DNA of 64,000 nt from JADKAV01 sp037045455 (GTDB lineage: Bacteria > Actinomycetota > Actinomycetes > S36-B12 > UBA10799), in NCBI GenBank assembly GCA_037045455.1, contig JBAOIN010000005.1, positions 263,213 through 327,212 of the forward strand, in the 5' to 3' direction. Numbering within the stretch: position 1 is the first letter of the stretch; each line of letters opens with the position of its first letter. The notes beneath the pieces are model-generated. The model worked only from the letters and a program-made list of their open reading frames with translations. It was not told where the DNA came from and did not search any database. A program made the position numbers and the translations under genes. Of this stretch, positions 18,761 through 29,038 are shown in pieces.

Positions 18761-19252
18761 ATGCCGCACCGCACCAACGAGAGTGAACGGGACGAGACCC
18801 CGTCCGAACGCGCTGACCGCAATTTCGCGGAGGTGGTTCAGGAACTGCGGGTCGCGCAGACGGGTGTCCAGATCCTGTTCGCCTTCCTACTGACATTGCC
18901 GTTCCAGTCCGCTTTCCCGCATGACAAGAGGGAGTTCGCCTACGTCCTGGTTGCCGCTCTGTTGGCTGCCGCATCGTCGGCGTTGTGCTTCATGGCACCG
19001 GTGGCTGTGCACCGGCTCACGTTCCGGATCGGCGGCAAGGAGCAGCTGGTGTGGGCCAGTCATCGGTTCGCGATGGCGGGACTCACGTTGCTCGCGATCG
19101 CGATGCTGCTTGCGATTTGGCTGGTGGTCGCTTATTTGTTCACCGGCCTGACCGCCACCGTCACCGTCGGGGCGCTGGCCGTCGTGGTTGTCGTGCTGTG
19201 GGTGATGGTCCCATTGCGGCTGCGGGCCTCGCTCACAGAGGACAGGGGCTAG
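18761..19252 (+). CDS. DUF6328-like four-helix membrane protein
   Basis: 163 residues. A charged N-terminus (NESERDETPSERADRNFAE) leads into four hydrophobic helices; ELRVAQTGVQILFAFLLTLP and AVHRLTFRIGGKEQLV are typical of a widespread actinobacterial family I associate with DUF6328. The function is not known. Short gap to the PLP decarboxylase on the same strand. Confidence 0.7.
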   Translation: MPHRTNESERDETPSERADRNFAEVVQELRVAQTGVQILFAFLLTLPFQSAFPHDKREFAYVLVAALLAAASSALCFMAPVAVHRLTFRIGGKEQLVWASHRFAMAGLTLLAIAMLLAIWLVVAYLFTGLTATVTVGALAVVVVVLWVMVPLRLRASLTEDRG

Positions 19253-19310
19253 CGCCACGCACCCGGCGAGCAGTTTGCCGATCGAACCGCCTCGGACCCA
19301 TGATCGGGGC

Positions 19311-20717
19311 ATGAAGACTCCCGGACTGTCCGACCGCGCGAGCATCCTGGACGACCTCACCACCTACCTCACGGCGGCCTGGACATCCTTCGACGCGCCC
19401 CGCCCGACCGAGCCGGAGCCCGATGCCGGCCTGCTCGTCCGGCTCGACGCCGCGCTCCCCGACGACCCCAGCGATGCGCAGGCGGCATTGAGCGATGCTG
19501 TGCAGATCCTGGATGCCAGTTTCTCGCCGTCCCGCCCGTTGTACCTGGCCTACATCGGGTCCAGCGGTTTGGAGACCGGGGTGCTGGCCTCGGCGCTGCT
19601 GGCTGCCTACGACGCGAACCTCGCCGCGGCCGCCGGGGCAGCCGATGTCCTGGACCAGCAGGCCGTGCGCTGGATCGCGCAGTTCGTCGGCTTCCCTTAC
19701 GTCGAAGGGCACTTCACCAGCGGCGGCCAGACCTCCAATCTGACTGCCCTCCTCGCCGCGCGGGAGGCGGCCATGCCAGGCAGCCGGGAACAGGGAATGG
19801 CCGACCGCCGCGGCACTGTCTACTGCTCGGACGAAGCGCACCAATCCGTGGTCCGGGCCGTCGAGGTGTCCGGCTTGGGGCGGGCAGCAGTGCGGAGGAT
19901 CCCAATCGACGATCAGCGCCGGATGCGGGTCGACCTGCTCGAGACCCAACTGCGAGAGGACCGGGCCCAGGGCCTCACTCCAGTCGCGGTCGTGGCCACT
20001 GGTGGCACCACTCTGACCGGCGCCGTGGATCCGATCAGCGAGATCGCCGACGTGTGTGAACGCGAGGGCGTCTGGCTGCACATCGACGGTGCCTACGGCC
20101 TGCCTGCGGCGGCCAGTTCCAGCGCCGGGCACTGGTTCGCCGGGCTGGAGCGGGCGGACTCGGCGACGATCGACGCACACAAGTGGCTCGGGATGCAGAA
20201 GGCCTGCAGCGTCGTGCTCGTCCGGCGCCCGGGCGCACTGCAGGCGACCTTCGGCCACCATGAGCGCTACATGCTCAACGAGGGCGACTCGGCCAACGCG
20301 GTCGATTCGACGTTGGAGTACTCACGGCCATTTCGCTCGTTGCGCTTCTGGCTGTCGATGCGCGTGCACGGTGCCGAGCAGTTCCGGACCTGGATCGACG
20401 CCACATTGGCCAACGCCGCGCGCTTCGCTGCTGCCATCCGGACCCATCCGCACTTCCAGCTCATGCACGATCCCATGCTGTCCACGGTGTGTTTCCGGCA
20501 CGTGCCACCCGGGGTCCCGGATGACGAACTCGACGCCCACAACCTGCGGCTGGCCCGCGTCATGCAACTGGACGGGCGGGTGTTCCTGGCTCCGGCGATC
20601 CTCGATGGGGCCACCTGCTTGCGCACGTGCTTCGTCAACTTCCGCACCACGCCGGAGGCGGTGGACACCGTGTTGCCGGTGGTGGCCTCACTGGGTGATG
20701 CGCTGGTGGCGAGTTAG
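19311..20717 (+). CDS. Group II PLP-dependent amino acid decarboxylase
   Basis: 468 residues. The PLP-binding lysine is in DAHKWLGMQKACS, the cofactor-stacking His in SDEAHQSV, and the phosphate-region TSGGQTSNLTAL and HIDGAYGLPAA are kept. This is the fold of aromatic amino acid, glutamate and diaminobutyrate decarboxylases; the substrate is not predictable from sequence. ATG 19311 is preferred to GTG/ATG codons upstream because they precede a normal N-terminal helix. Ends shortly before a palindromic repeat. Confidence 0.85.
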   Translation: MKTPGLSDRASILDDLTTYLTAAWTSFDAPRPTEPEPDAGLLVRLDAALPDDPSDAQAALSDAVQILDASFSPSRPLYLAYIGSSGLETGVLASALLAAYDANLAAAAGAADVLDQQAVRWIAQFVGFPYVEGHFTSGGQTSNLTALLAAREAAMPGSREQGMADRRGTVYCSDEAHQSVVRAVEVSGLGRAAVRRIPIDDQRRMRVDLLETQLREDRAQGLTPVAVVATGGTTLTGAVDPISEIADVCEREGVWLHIDGAYGLPAAASSSAGHWFAGLERADSATIDAHKWLGMQKACSVVLVRRPGALQATFGHHERYMLNEGDSANAVDSTLEYSRPFRSLRFWLSMRVHGAEQFRTWIDATLANAARFAAAIRTHPHFQLMHDPMLSTVCFRHVPPGVPDDELDAHNLRLARVMQLDGRVFLAPAILDGATCLRTCFVNFRTTPEAVDTVLPVVASLGDALVAS

Positions 20718-20738
20718 GCCGATCGTCGGGAACGGGCG

Positions 20739-20826
20739 ATCCGTGAGCATGCCGGGCATCCGTTAGCACGACGGACGGGTTTTGGGCGCCCAGAATGCTA
20801 ACGAATGCCCAGAGTGCTAACCGATT
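20739..20826. repeat. TTAGC/GCTAA palindromic element, copy A
   Basis: Inner arms GGGCATCCGTTAGCA (20754-20768) and TGCTAACGAATGCCC (20796-20810) pair with one mismatch; outer arms extend the symmetry to about 30 bases each side. The 27-base centre reads ACGGGTTTTGGGCGCCC. It lies 22 bases after the decarboxylase stop. A second copy in the opposite orientation is at 62440-62520. Confidence 0.75.
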
Positions 20827-20905
20827 GCCTCATCGCTCCTCAGGCGCACCCTTGCCTCACCGCCCAAACGCGCGCGACCCTGCCTAGTCCCGTAACGTCC
20901 GCACC

Positions 20906-22708
20906 GTGACCGACGCCGCCATCACCTTGCTGGTCCTGGCCGCGGTGGTGGTGCTCTTCGTCAGCAACCGGTTCCCTGTGGAGCTGGTCGCGATCGGTGC
21001 GGCGCTGACGTTGTACGGAACCGGAGTTCTGACGCTGCCGCAGGCACTGGCCGGTTTCGCGGATCCCGCCGTCCTGCTGATCGCCGCATTGTTCGTCGTC
21101 AGCGAGGGTCTCGACGCCAGCGGCGTGACCACCTGGGTCGGGCAGTCCCTGGTGAGCCGCGGTGGCACAGAGCGGCGATTGCTACTGCTCACCATGCTGC
21201 TCGCTGCCGGCCTCACGGCGCTGATCGGCTTGAACGGTTCCGTGGCGGCGCTGCTGCCGATGGTGGTTGTCATCGCGATGCGCAGCGCGTTCCCGCCTTC
21301 TCGCTTGCTGATGCCACTGGCGTTCGCCGGAAGTGCGGGCGGGATGTTGCTGCTCACCGGCAGCCCGGTGAACGTCGTGATCTCCGAGGCTGCCGCGGAC
21401 GCGGGAGTGGGCTCCTTCGGTTTTGCGGAGTTCGCCATCGTCGGCATCCCGATTGTCGCCGGCACGATCGCCATCATGCTGTTCCTCGGAGGCCGGCTGA
21501 TTCCGGAACGGGTCAGCGAGACTCTGCCGCCGGACCTTTCCGGGCTGGCTCGCACGCTGGTTCAGTCGTACTCGCTGGACAATGTGCTGCACCTGCGCGT
21601 TGAGCCAGCATCCGACCTGCTGGGCGTCCTGCGGATCGGTTGGGACCTGGCCGGCTACCAGGGCATCCGGATCATAACGATCATGGAGGGCAGTACCGAG
21701 ACTCCCACCTCGCAGGGCCACATCGAGATCGGCGACCGGCTCACGGTGGTCGGGGATGTGGACGTGGCGCACAGGTACGCCGAGGACCACGGCCTGTCAG
21801 TCGAAGCCGTGCGCACCGCCGAGGACGTCGAGCAGTCCATCATGTCGCGCTCCTCCGGCGCCGCAGAGGTCGTCATCCCGCCGCGTTCGGCCCACATCGG
21901 CGCCAAGATGCAGCCCAGCGAGGTCATCGACGGCGCGCTGATCGTGCTGGCCATCACCCGCAACGGCGAGGACCTTGGCCCCCACCCGGTGCGCATCCAG
22001 CCCGGCGACACGCTGCTGGTGGAAGGGCCGTGGTCGGCGCTGGATTCCGCCCAACGCGCGCATGAGTTGCTGGTCGTCGACTCCCCCGAACTGGTCCGCC
22101 GGCAGGCGGTTCCGCTCGGTTCCGGCTCAGGTGTGGCCATCGCCGTGCTGCTCGTCATGGTCGTGCTTTTGGCCACCGGGATCGTGCCGCCCGTCATCGC
22201 GGCCATGCTCGCGGCCGGCGCCATGGTGTTAGGGCGAGTCCTCACAGTGCAACAGGCCTACCGCGGCATTTCGTGGACCACCGTGCTCTTGGTCGCCGGG
22301 ATGATTCCGATGGCCACCGCCGTGACTCAGTCCGGAGCGGGCCAGCAGGTCGCCACTGTCATAGTCGACCTGGTCGGTGACGCCGGGCCGCTCGTCCTGC
22401 TGCTGGCGCTGTTCGTCATCACCGTCACATTCGGCCAGCTCATCAGCAACACGGCCACCGCCTTGGTCATGATCCCGATCGGCATCTCGGCCGCGGAACA
22501 ACTGGACATCTCGGCGCGGCCGGTCTTGATGAGCCTGTGCGTCGGAGCCGCAGTCGCCTTCCTCACGCCGGTGGCCACTCCGGCCAACCTCATGGTGATG
22601 GGTCCGGCCGGGTACCGGTTCGGGGATTACTGGAAGGTGGGGGCGCCGCTGGTCGCGCTGTTCGGCCTGGTCGCGGTGCTGATGGTCCCCGTGGTCTGGT
22701 CGTTCTAG
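20906..22708 (+). CDS. SLC13-family permease with two TrkA-C (RCK_C) domains
   Basis: 600 residues, intact. The membrane halves (residues 1-210 and 400-600) have DASS signatures such as TGSPVNVVISEAA and ISNTATALVMIPIGIS. Between them lie two RCK_C-like cytoplasmic domains (for example IRPGD-like IQPGDTLLVEG). This layout matches sulfate/dicarboxylate transporters of the YbiR/SLT type. The substrate is probably sulfate or a dicarboxylate, not certain. GTG start at 20906. Confidence 0.85.
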   Translation: MTDAAITLLVLAAVVVLFVSNRFPVELVAIGAALTLYGTGVLTLPQALAGFADPAVLLIAALFVVSEGLDASGVTTWVGQSLVSRGGTERRLLLLTMLLAAGLTALIGLNGSVAALLPMVVVIAMRSAFPPSRLLMPLAFAGSAGGMLLLTGSPVNVVISEAAADAGVGSFGFAEFAIVGIPIVAGTIAIMLFLGGRLIPERVSETLPPDLSGLARTLVQSYSLDNVLHLRVEPASDLLGVLRIGWDLAGYQGIRIITIMEGSTETPTSQGHIEIGDRLTVVGDVDVAHRYAEDHGLSVEAVRTAEDVEQSIMSRSSGAAEVVIPPRSAHIGAKMQPSEVIDGALIVLAITRNGEDLGPHPVRIQPGDTLLVEGPWSALDSAQRAHELLVVDSPELVRRQAVPLGSGSGVAIAVLLVMVVLLATGIVPPVIAAMLAAGAMVLGRVLTVQQAYRGISWTTVLLVAGMIPMATAVTQSGAGQQVATVIVDLVGDAGPLVLLLALFVITVTFGQLISNTATALVMIPIGISAAEQLDISARPVLMSLCVGAAVAFLTPVATPANLMVMGPAGYRFGDYWKVGAPLVALFGLVAVLMVPVVWSF

Positions 22709-22792
22709 GAAAACCTGCACGTCCATCCGTTCGACCCATGCCCGAAGACCAGCGCGCGCTGGTAGCCTCGCGCGAGTCAGGGAGCGGAGATT

Positions 22793-25360
22793 ATGAGCGT
22801 ATTGACGCGAGTTGCGTGTGTGACGGCGGTTGTAGCGCTGGCGATGACAGGTTTCGGGTCGCCGGCTTCCGCCGCGAGTACTGATAACCCATCGGTGGCT
22901 GAGCAGAAGCAGAACGTGCTCACCCCAGATCTACAGGCTGTCGCCGAGGGTCTGCCCGAGCCGACCGGGCGCATTACACCCGTGGATCCGCTCAGTGGCG
23001 AGACCGGCGCCGCATTGGTCAAGCCCAACGGCCGGATGCTGGTCGACGCGCGCCTGGCGAACACGTCCCCCGAGGTCCTCGACGCTCTGCGCGCAGCGGG
23101 CGCTCGGGTCACTTTTGTCGACGAGAAGTTGCACACCGCCACCCTGGCTGTGGACCCCGCTGACCTCAACGCCGTCGCCGCGGCTACGCCAGCGGTCATC
23201 TCGATCCGCGAGATCCCGCGCCCCTTGACCAACGCCGTCTGTCCCAGCGGCACGTTCGTCTCCGAAGGAGTCACTCAGCTCAAGGCAGCACTGGCGCGTT
23301 CGCAGTTCTCGGTCGACGGCACCGGCGTGACCGTCGGCGTGATGTCGGATTCCTATGACCGGCTTGGTGGGGCTGTGACCGACGTGACGAACGGGGAACT
23401 GCCAGGAACCACTAACCCGTGTGGTCACACCACACCGGTCGGGAATCTGGCGGAAGGCCCTAGCGGCGCCGATGAGGGCCGGGCTATGGCTCAGATCGTG
23501 CACGATGTCGCCCCCGGCGCCAAGATTCTCTTCGCAAACGCTTTCAGCGGTGAGCCGGCCTTCGCGCAGTCGATCCGGGATCTGGCAGCCCAAGGTGCGG
23601 ACATCATCGTGGACGACATCACCTATTACACCGAGCCCATGTACCAGGACGGCGTGGTGGCAAAGGCAGTCCGTGACGTCACCGCACAGGGTGTGCTGTA
23701 CCTCAGTTCGGCGGCGAACTCGAACTTCATACTGAGCGGAAGTCGGGTCGGCTCCTACGAAGCCCCAGCTTTCCGTCCCACCACCTGTCCTGCCGGGATC
23801 ACCTCGCACTACGGCTCGACGCCTGTCACCTGCCATGACTTCGATCCAGGCGCGGGCAGTGACGCGCAGTACAACCTGTCTTATAGCAACGCTGCCTACC
23901 TCACGTACTCGCTGGGCTGGAGCGAACCGCAGAATGGCGTCACCGACGACCTGGACCTATGCCTGACAGATACTGCCGGAACCACCGTTTACGGCTGCGC
24001 CGAGACGTCCAACGACCTCACAGGCGTGGCCTCCGAATGGAAGAGCTTCTCAGGGTCGGGAAGCGTCTCGTGGGTCATCGTCCGCTACGCCGGAACGGGC
24101 ACCCCTCGGCTCAAGCTCATTTCCCACCGCACGAACCTCACGTCGCTGCAGTACAACACCAGCACGGGCGGCGACATTGTGGGGCCGACGATCTTCGGCC
24201 ATAACGCCTCGATCCCGGGGGTGACCGTCGGGGCCGTGCCGTACAACAACAGCAGCGCTCTGGAGAACTACTCGTCGTTCGGGCCCGCGCTGTACTGCTG
24301 GCAACCGGTCAATGGCAACACGCCCTCGGGCCCGTTGACTCCGTGTCAGTCGGCCACAGTCGATATCTCAGCCACAGACGGCGGGCAGAACAGCTTCTTT
24401 GGCGGCGGCTCACCGCACCGCTTCTATGGCACCTCCGCGGCCGCACCGCATGCCGCGGCCGTGGCGGCGCTGATGACTGCAGGGCGAGTCCGTGCCTGAC
24501 CCCGGATGCCGCGACAGTCGACGCCTTGAACGCCAGCGGGCGGACGGTTGGTACTGCTCCCATCGATGGCGCCGGCGACGGGGCTGATCGATGCCACGAC
24601 CGCGGTCACTGGCTGGGGCATTGTGCGAGCAACGCCATCGCCGGTGGTCAGTGTCGGGGCGCGCGGCGCCTGGTACCGCACGCCCAGCGTGTCGGCGACG
24701 GCCACCGCGAAGGACAACCGCGTGGTCACAGCAATGTCGTGTACCGGCGGAACGGCCCCGAGTGGCCTCAACACGACTACCGCGACCTCAACGTGGACCG
24801 TGTCTGGCGGCGATGGGCGACACTCCGTGACATGTTCGGCCACGGACCTGAAGGGCAACACCACACCGGTCACGGCGGACTTCGGCATCGACACTGGCGC
24901 GCCGACAGTCGCGTGCCGCCCCCTGACGATTCCATTGCGAAAGGGCGGAACGGTCACCGCGGATGTCAGCGATTCGTTGTCAGGTCCGGCCAGTTCCACC
25001 GTCTCGGCCCGGGTGTCCTCACCCAAGGTCGGCACGTTCTCAGTGACCCTCACAGGATCAGACGTCGCTGGGAACACCGCTTCCGTTGCTTGCTCCTACC
25101 GCGTGACGGTGGTGCCCGTGCTGAAGGGCCCGTCCAAGGCCAAGCCAGGCAGCAAGAAGACCTTCAAGGTCTCCGGTCTGCCGTCGAAGGCGAAAGTGAA
25201 ATGGACCGTGAAGGCGCCCGGCGGCAAGCAGGTCAAGAAGGCCAAGGCCAACAAGGCGGGCGTGGCGAAACTCAAGGTGAAGCTAGGCGGCAAAGGCAAG
25301 TACGTCGTCTCAGTGAAGGCCGCAGGAAAGAAGGCCCGCACGGTCGTCCGCGTGAAGTGA
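22793..25360 (+). CDS. Secreted subtilase-like protein with Lys-rich C-terminal domain (two frameshifts)
   Basis: Signal peptide ends FGSPASAAS. A subtilisin-like core has GVTVGVMSDSYD (Asp region) and GTSAAAPHAAAVAAL (Ser region). Where classical subtilases have HGTHVAG, it has DEGRAMAQIVHDVAPGAK, so the usual His is absent and Glu/His/Asp residues occupy the segment. After residue 560, two compensating one-base shifts (near 24485 and 24582) lead into Ig-like repeats and a C-terminal basic domain (VKLGGKGKYVVSVKAAGKKA). Predicted extracellular. Whether it is an active protease is open. Confidence 0.75.
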
Positions 25361-25361
25361 C

Positions 25362-26569
25362 TCAGTCTCTTCGTGGGTAGCGTTTCGGGTAGGTGGTTCT
25401 TGTGGTTCCGAGTGGTCCGGTGATGGTCAGGTCCATCGAGTAGGTGGAGCCGGTGCCGATGGTCCATTTGCCGAAGGTTTTGAGGCGGTGGTGGTAGCGG
25501 CACAGGCAGACCAGCCCGTCGGGTTCGGTCCAGTGGCTGTGGCGGTGGGCGTCGACGTGGTCGGTGTCGGTGTATTCGGCTGGGCGGGTGCAGTTGGGCC
25601 AGCGGCAGAGGCCGTCGCGCAGCCGCACCGCGGTGCGTAGTTTGGCCGGGATCTCGTATTTGGTGGTGCCGGCGTCGAGCAGCACCCCGGTGAGCGGGTC
25701 GGTGACCAGCCGGGTCCAGCGGGCATCCGGGGACCAGGCCAGGTGCAGGGCCAGGGAGTGGGTGACCGGGGAGCCGTTCAAATCGGCGCCTTTGGTTTCG
25801 ACGCCGAGCAGCATGTCGGCGGGGATGACCACCTGGACGTCGATGTTCCAGGTGGTGTGCTCGTCCAGCCAGCCGACCAGCGCGTCGGCGCGCAGCTGCT
25901 CGAGGCTGCGGGCATCGCCTTGCTGGTAGGGGTCGCACGGTTTGGTTTTGGCGTAGCCGTCCAGGCTTTGGATGAACGCGTGCGCCTGTTCGGCGGAGAT
26001 GTCGATCGCAATCGACTGGCCATGCCGTGGCCCTTGGGAATCACACAGCACGCCGCGGTGGTCGATCGCTTCTTGGCGCTGGGTTTCCTCGGGGTCGTTG
26101 TCGCAGGTCATCCGCAGCAGTTTGCGGTGCAGCTGGGCGTTGGTGTGCTCGGCGGCATAGGCGATGGCTTGGGCTTCCAGCTGTTCGCGTAGCGGGTCCG
26201 GGACGTCGGCCAGCAGGTGCACGATCTTCAAGGCGCGGGGCCGGTCGATCAGCCCGGTGTGCAGCCCATCCCAGACCAGCGGCCGGGACACGATCGCCTC
26301 ACAGGTGTCGACCAGATACCCGACCGCCCGGCTGGACAGTCCCAGCAGCCAGCCGATCTCCTCCACCCCCGCCCCCACGATCCCGGCGTTGGCCGCCTCC
26401 GCCCGCGCCGCCAACTCGCTGACCCGCACCGCGTGGATCGCATCCGACGCGCCTGCGTGCCTGCTCGGACTCCAGCAACTCGTCGATGAGGTCCTGATCG
26501 CCGACCGCCCGCAGTCCGCGCCTGCAGCCCCGTCAGGGCAGCAGAAGGGGTGGGACACTCAACCGGCAT
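25362..26569 (-). CDS. DUF222 / 13E12-type HNH endonuclease protein (N-terminus frameshifted)
   Basis: The DUF222 region carries VSELAARAEAANAGIVGAG and RALKIVHLLADVPDPLR. The C-terminal HNH is RDGLCRWPNCTRP, then DTDHV and GLVCLCRYHHRLKT, with all metal and catalytic His positions. Two one-base shifts near 26455 and 26530 disrupt the N-terminus; the third frame holds AVGDQDLIDELLESEQA, normal for the family. ATG 26569 has GAGG upstream. The family is multicopy in actinobacteria and suspected mobile; its target is not known. Confidence 0.85.
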
Positions 26570-26866
26570 ACCTCATTATCGCACATATGTTCGAATATGA
26601 CAACGGATGTGGACAGTCAATTTCAAGCCGCCCCCTGCGAGCCCGCTCGCTACTGCAGCTTCCCGGACGTCTTGCGTGCAAACGCCCAGCCGAAGTGGCG
26701 GCTCTTGGAAGGACCTCAACCACCGTGAAGGTCGTTCCCCGTCACAGCGCCGACATCCGCGCAGAGGCTCCCTGCAACCGATTTTCTCAGGCCGCCGGCG
26801 TGACCTTGCCGGTCTTGGTCTTGCCGGAATGCGTCCGCGAGTAGCCTTAAGAGTGGGGAGGCAGTC
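26570..26866. other. Intergenic region without a convincing gene
   Basis: 297 bases between divergent genes. It is less GC-rich near the HNH start (CATTATCGCACATATGTTCGAATATG), which would suit that promoter. A GGGGAGG ribosome site at its right end serves the secreted-protein gene. Long frames here have no coding-like composition. Confidence 0.5.
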
Positions 26867-27511
26867 ATGAACGCCGCCATTCGCATCGCCGCCACCTTCG
26901 CATTGATCGCCGGACTTTTCGCGGGAACCTCCGCCCCCGCGCTCGCAGACTCGAACCCACAATCGCGGACGCTGAATTCCAAGACCGAGCCCCTGATCAA
27001 GAACTCCTGTCGTAAGGACTTCCTCCGCACGTGGCGCAGGATTCACCATCGGTCAGTCACCCACGCGGCCTACTACTACGAGTCCCGGCGCAAGGCCATG
27101 CAAGTCGCGTACGACCAACTGCGCTGGCTCCTTGCCGATCCCACGACCCACGAGTTGATCCCTGCGCACGAGGCCGCGGTGGCGCGCGACCGTGAGACCT
27201 ACCAGCCACTCGTCGCCAAGCAGCGCGACGAGTACTACAAAGAAGTCGACACGTTCCGCACCGCGTACCTGCATGGCAAGTGCCTGAGCAAGACCGGCAG
27301 GGGCGTCTTCATCACGGGCATGCGCTATCTGCGGGCCACATACCAGGACATCTATAAGGCCCACGAGAAGTTGTTTGGCATGGAGCAGGCAGTAGAGACC
27401 GCGCAGGCGGATCTCGCAGGTCAGTACTTGCAGGACGCGGATCTCGAGTACGCAACGGTCGAGGAGAATTTCCAGCAAGCTATCGATGCGTACCAGAGGT
27501 TCCGCGGCTAG
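26867..27511 (+). CDS. Secreted helical protein, unknown function
   Basis: 214 residues. Signal peptide ends SAPALADSNP. The mature chain is mostly long charged helices (RRIHHRSVTHAAYYYESRRK, AHEAAVARDRETYQPLVAK) with two Cys (NSCRK, GKCLS). A strong GGGGAGG precedes the ATG. Not recognised. The stop codon lies inside an 18-bp perfect palindrome, immediately left of the tRNA-derived direct repeat. Confidence 0.7.
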   Translation: MNAAIRIAATFALIAGLFAGTSAPALADSNPQSRTLNSKTEPLIKNSCRKDFLRTWRRIHHRSVTHAAYYYESRRKAMQVAYDQLRWLLADPTTHELIPAHEAAVARDRETYQPLVAKQRDEYYKEVDTFRTAYLHGKCLSKTGRGVFITGMRYLRATYQDIYKAHEKLFGMEQAVETAQADLAGQYLQDADLEYATVEENFQQAIDAYQRFRG

Positions 27512-27518
27512 CCGCGGA
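27501..27518. terminator. 18-bp perfect palindrome over the stop codon
   Basis: TCCGCGGCTAGCCGCGGA is fully self-complementary and includes the TAG stop of the secreted-protein gene. It could form a hairpin ending that transcript; it may also mark the left flank of the island. Confidence 0.4.
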
Positions 27519-27525
27519 GATTCCT

Positions 27526-27556
27526 TGGCGCGCCCGAAGGGATTCGAACCCCTAAC
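27526..27556 (-). repeat. attL-like copy of the tRNA-Arg 3' end
   Basis: Thirty-one bases identical to the T-arm, acceptor strand and CCA of the tRNA-Arg gene at 31812-31887, then immediate divergence (TCGAAACG against CTTCTGAT). It cannot fold as a tRNA by itself. Confidence 0.85.
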
Positions 27557-28342
27557 TCGAAACGTCTCACAGTTGATGGTTGGTACGGACGTCACACCGA
27601 ACACGCAGCCGCCAACTTCCAACGAGACCAGGGAATCGAGCGCGTGGGCACCCTTTATACACAGACGTGGGCAGCACTTGGTGACGCCTGTTGAGACTCA
27701 ACCACGAGATCTCTTGTGAAGACCAAGCGCCTCGTCCGTGCGCGACAGGGCATCAGGAACACGTCTGTCTAGGCCCCACAAGTGGAGCACCTTTGCCCTC
27801 CCCTACGACCAACTGGCAATCATTCATCGTCTAAGAAGTGCTCATCGATCTCAGATCCGGTCAGCGTCTCGGTAACGGCCAAGAACCCCAAACCGGCCCT
27901 GATGCCCGTGGCTCCTGTAGCGCGTGCGCCGGCCACTAACGTCCGTTCCGGCGTCAGCCTTTGAAGCAAGGCGTGAACTCTTCTGCGGCCCGGGTTCGGG
28001 AGGCGCTCCGCCTTGGCCAGACCTTCCGGAGCCGCCAGCCATGGAGAGGACGAGAACTGCTTGTACCCAGAGAAGACCCCAGAAACAGAACCATCACGGA
28101 GATCGTCGAGATGGAATTGGCGAGTTGCGTCACCGACACTGTCTTGGTTTGCAATCGGCTTCTTCAGGACGTGCGTCCTCTCTAGTATGACCGAGATGGG
28201 CGGCCGCTTGTCTACCTCCCGATTCCTAAATCAAACTTCGAGTTACGGCTCACAGATAGATCTCCGAGCACGTCACCGGGACCCCTTGAATGACCAAGGA
28301 GCCCGGGTCTGTGACGCTTTGGCAAGTAGGTGACGATGATGG
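27557..28342. other. Island left part, no supported gene
   Basis: 786 bases with lower GC than the flanks. Short frames on both strands lack ribosome sites and coding composition. I searched them for integrase active-site motifs (R-HxxR-Y of tyrosine recombinases; the serine-recombinase catalytic loop) and saw none. It may carry degraded sequence or the element's attachment/replication DNA. A small inverted repeat, GAGAGGACGCACGTCCT-like, is near 28160-28185 on the minus strand. Confidence 0.5.
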
Positions 28343-29038
28343 TCATGCTGCCGCAGGGAAGCCAATCTCGAGGAAGCGCGGGAGGGTCGTTGGAGCCGGC
28401 CCGAATGCCTGCTGGGCTGCTTTGACTGTCAAGCGAGACATGGCTGCATTACCTGCCGCCCCGATCAATCCACCGAATCCCGCGGGGATGGACTTACCCA
28501 GTACGAGAATCCCCTGCTTGGTTCCGTACTTGGTGACGAAGTTGGCACCTAGAACCTTATTGACGGCCCGCAGTTGTGCAGTGGGGATGGCTGCCACCGT
28601 GACCTTGCCCCAATGCGCCCCGGTGCGCCCCGCAGCCTGCTCGACCACTCCTACGCCGGAGTTCCCGGCGAGCACCGCCATCACCAGCATCCGACGCCTC
28701 TCGGGCTCGATAAGCCGAACCCCGTGCACTTCCGCCACAGAGATCGCGTACAGGGCAGATGCCGTGGTGAAGGTTCCGATATCGAAAGCTGCGTAGCCAA
28801 CGGCGCCAGCAAGTCCGATTCCTGGGGCAGCGGCGATCATCCCGCCAGCACCACCCACCACCGCCACAGTAGACGTGTACTCGCGCCCCAGGTAGCGGAT
28901 CACATCCGCTGGGGTGGCTCCAGGGTGCCGGGTCAAGATCCCCTGGATATGGGTGTCAGCCATATCCGTGGTGACGAGGTCAATCTTGGCGAGCGCGGCA
29001 CGGGCCGCATCTGTCGCTACTGACATCTTCTTTGACAT
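28343..29038 (-). CDS. Gly/Ala-rich hydrophobic protein, EcsC-like (island gene)
   Basis: 231 residues. The N-terminal 45 are soluble (HIQGILTRHPGATPADVIRY). A glycine-rich hydrophobic core follows (VVGGAGGMIAAAPGIGLAG), then VAEVHGVRLIEPERRRMLV, a pattern I associate with actinobacterial EcsC-like proteins. A second Gly/Ala segment (AGFGGLIGAAGNAAMSRL) is near the C-terminus. AAGGAG precedes the ATG. It is divergent from the XRE-fusion gene across a 159-bp AT-richer region. Possible membrane insertion; function unknown. Bases are less GC-rich than those of core genes. Confidence 0.65.
   Translation of the reverse strand: MSKKMSVATDAARAALAKIDLVTTDMADTHIQGILTRHPGATPADVIRYLGREYTSTVAVVGGAGGMIAAAPGIGLAGAVGYAAFDIGTFTTASALYAISVAEVHGVRLIEPERRRMLVMAVLAGNSGVGVVEQAAGRTGAHWGKVTVAAIPTAQLRAVNKVLGANFVTKYGTKQGILVLGKSIPAGFGGLIGAAGNAAMSRLTVKAAQQAFGPAPTTLPRFLEIGFPAAA

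Noticed and set aside
20754..20821. CIRCE-like element because of TTAGCA and GAGTGCTAA
   Set aside because: The spacing is far from nine bases and the block matches the repeat at 62440; it is part of the palindromic family, not an HrcA site.
27526..27556. Possible second tRNA-Arg gene
   Set aside because: Only the 3' 31 bases match; the anticodon arm, D arm and 5' acceptor are absent.
27486..27719. Open frame with RPKGFEPLTRN across the left island junction
   Set aside because: The segment is a translation of the tRNA 3' fragment, a common false protein, and the rest lacks coding character.
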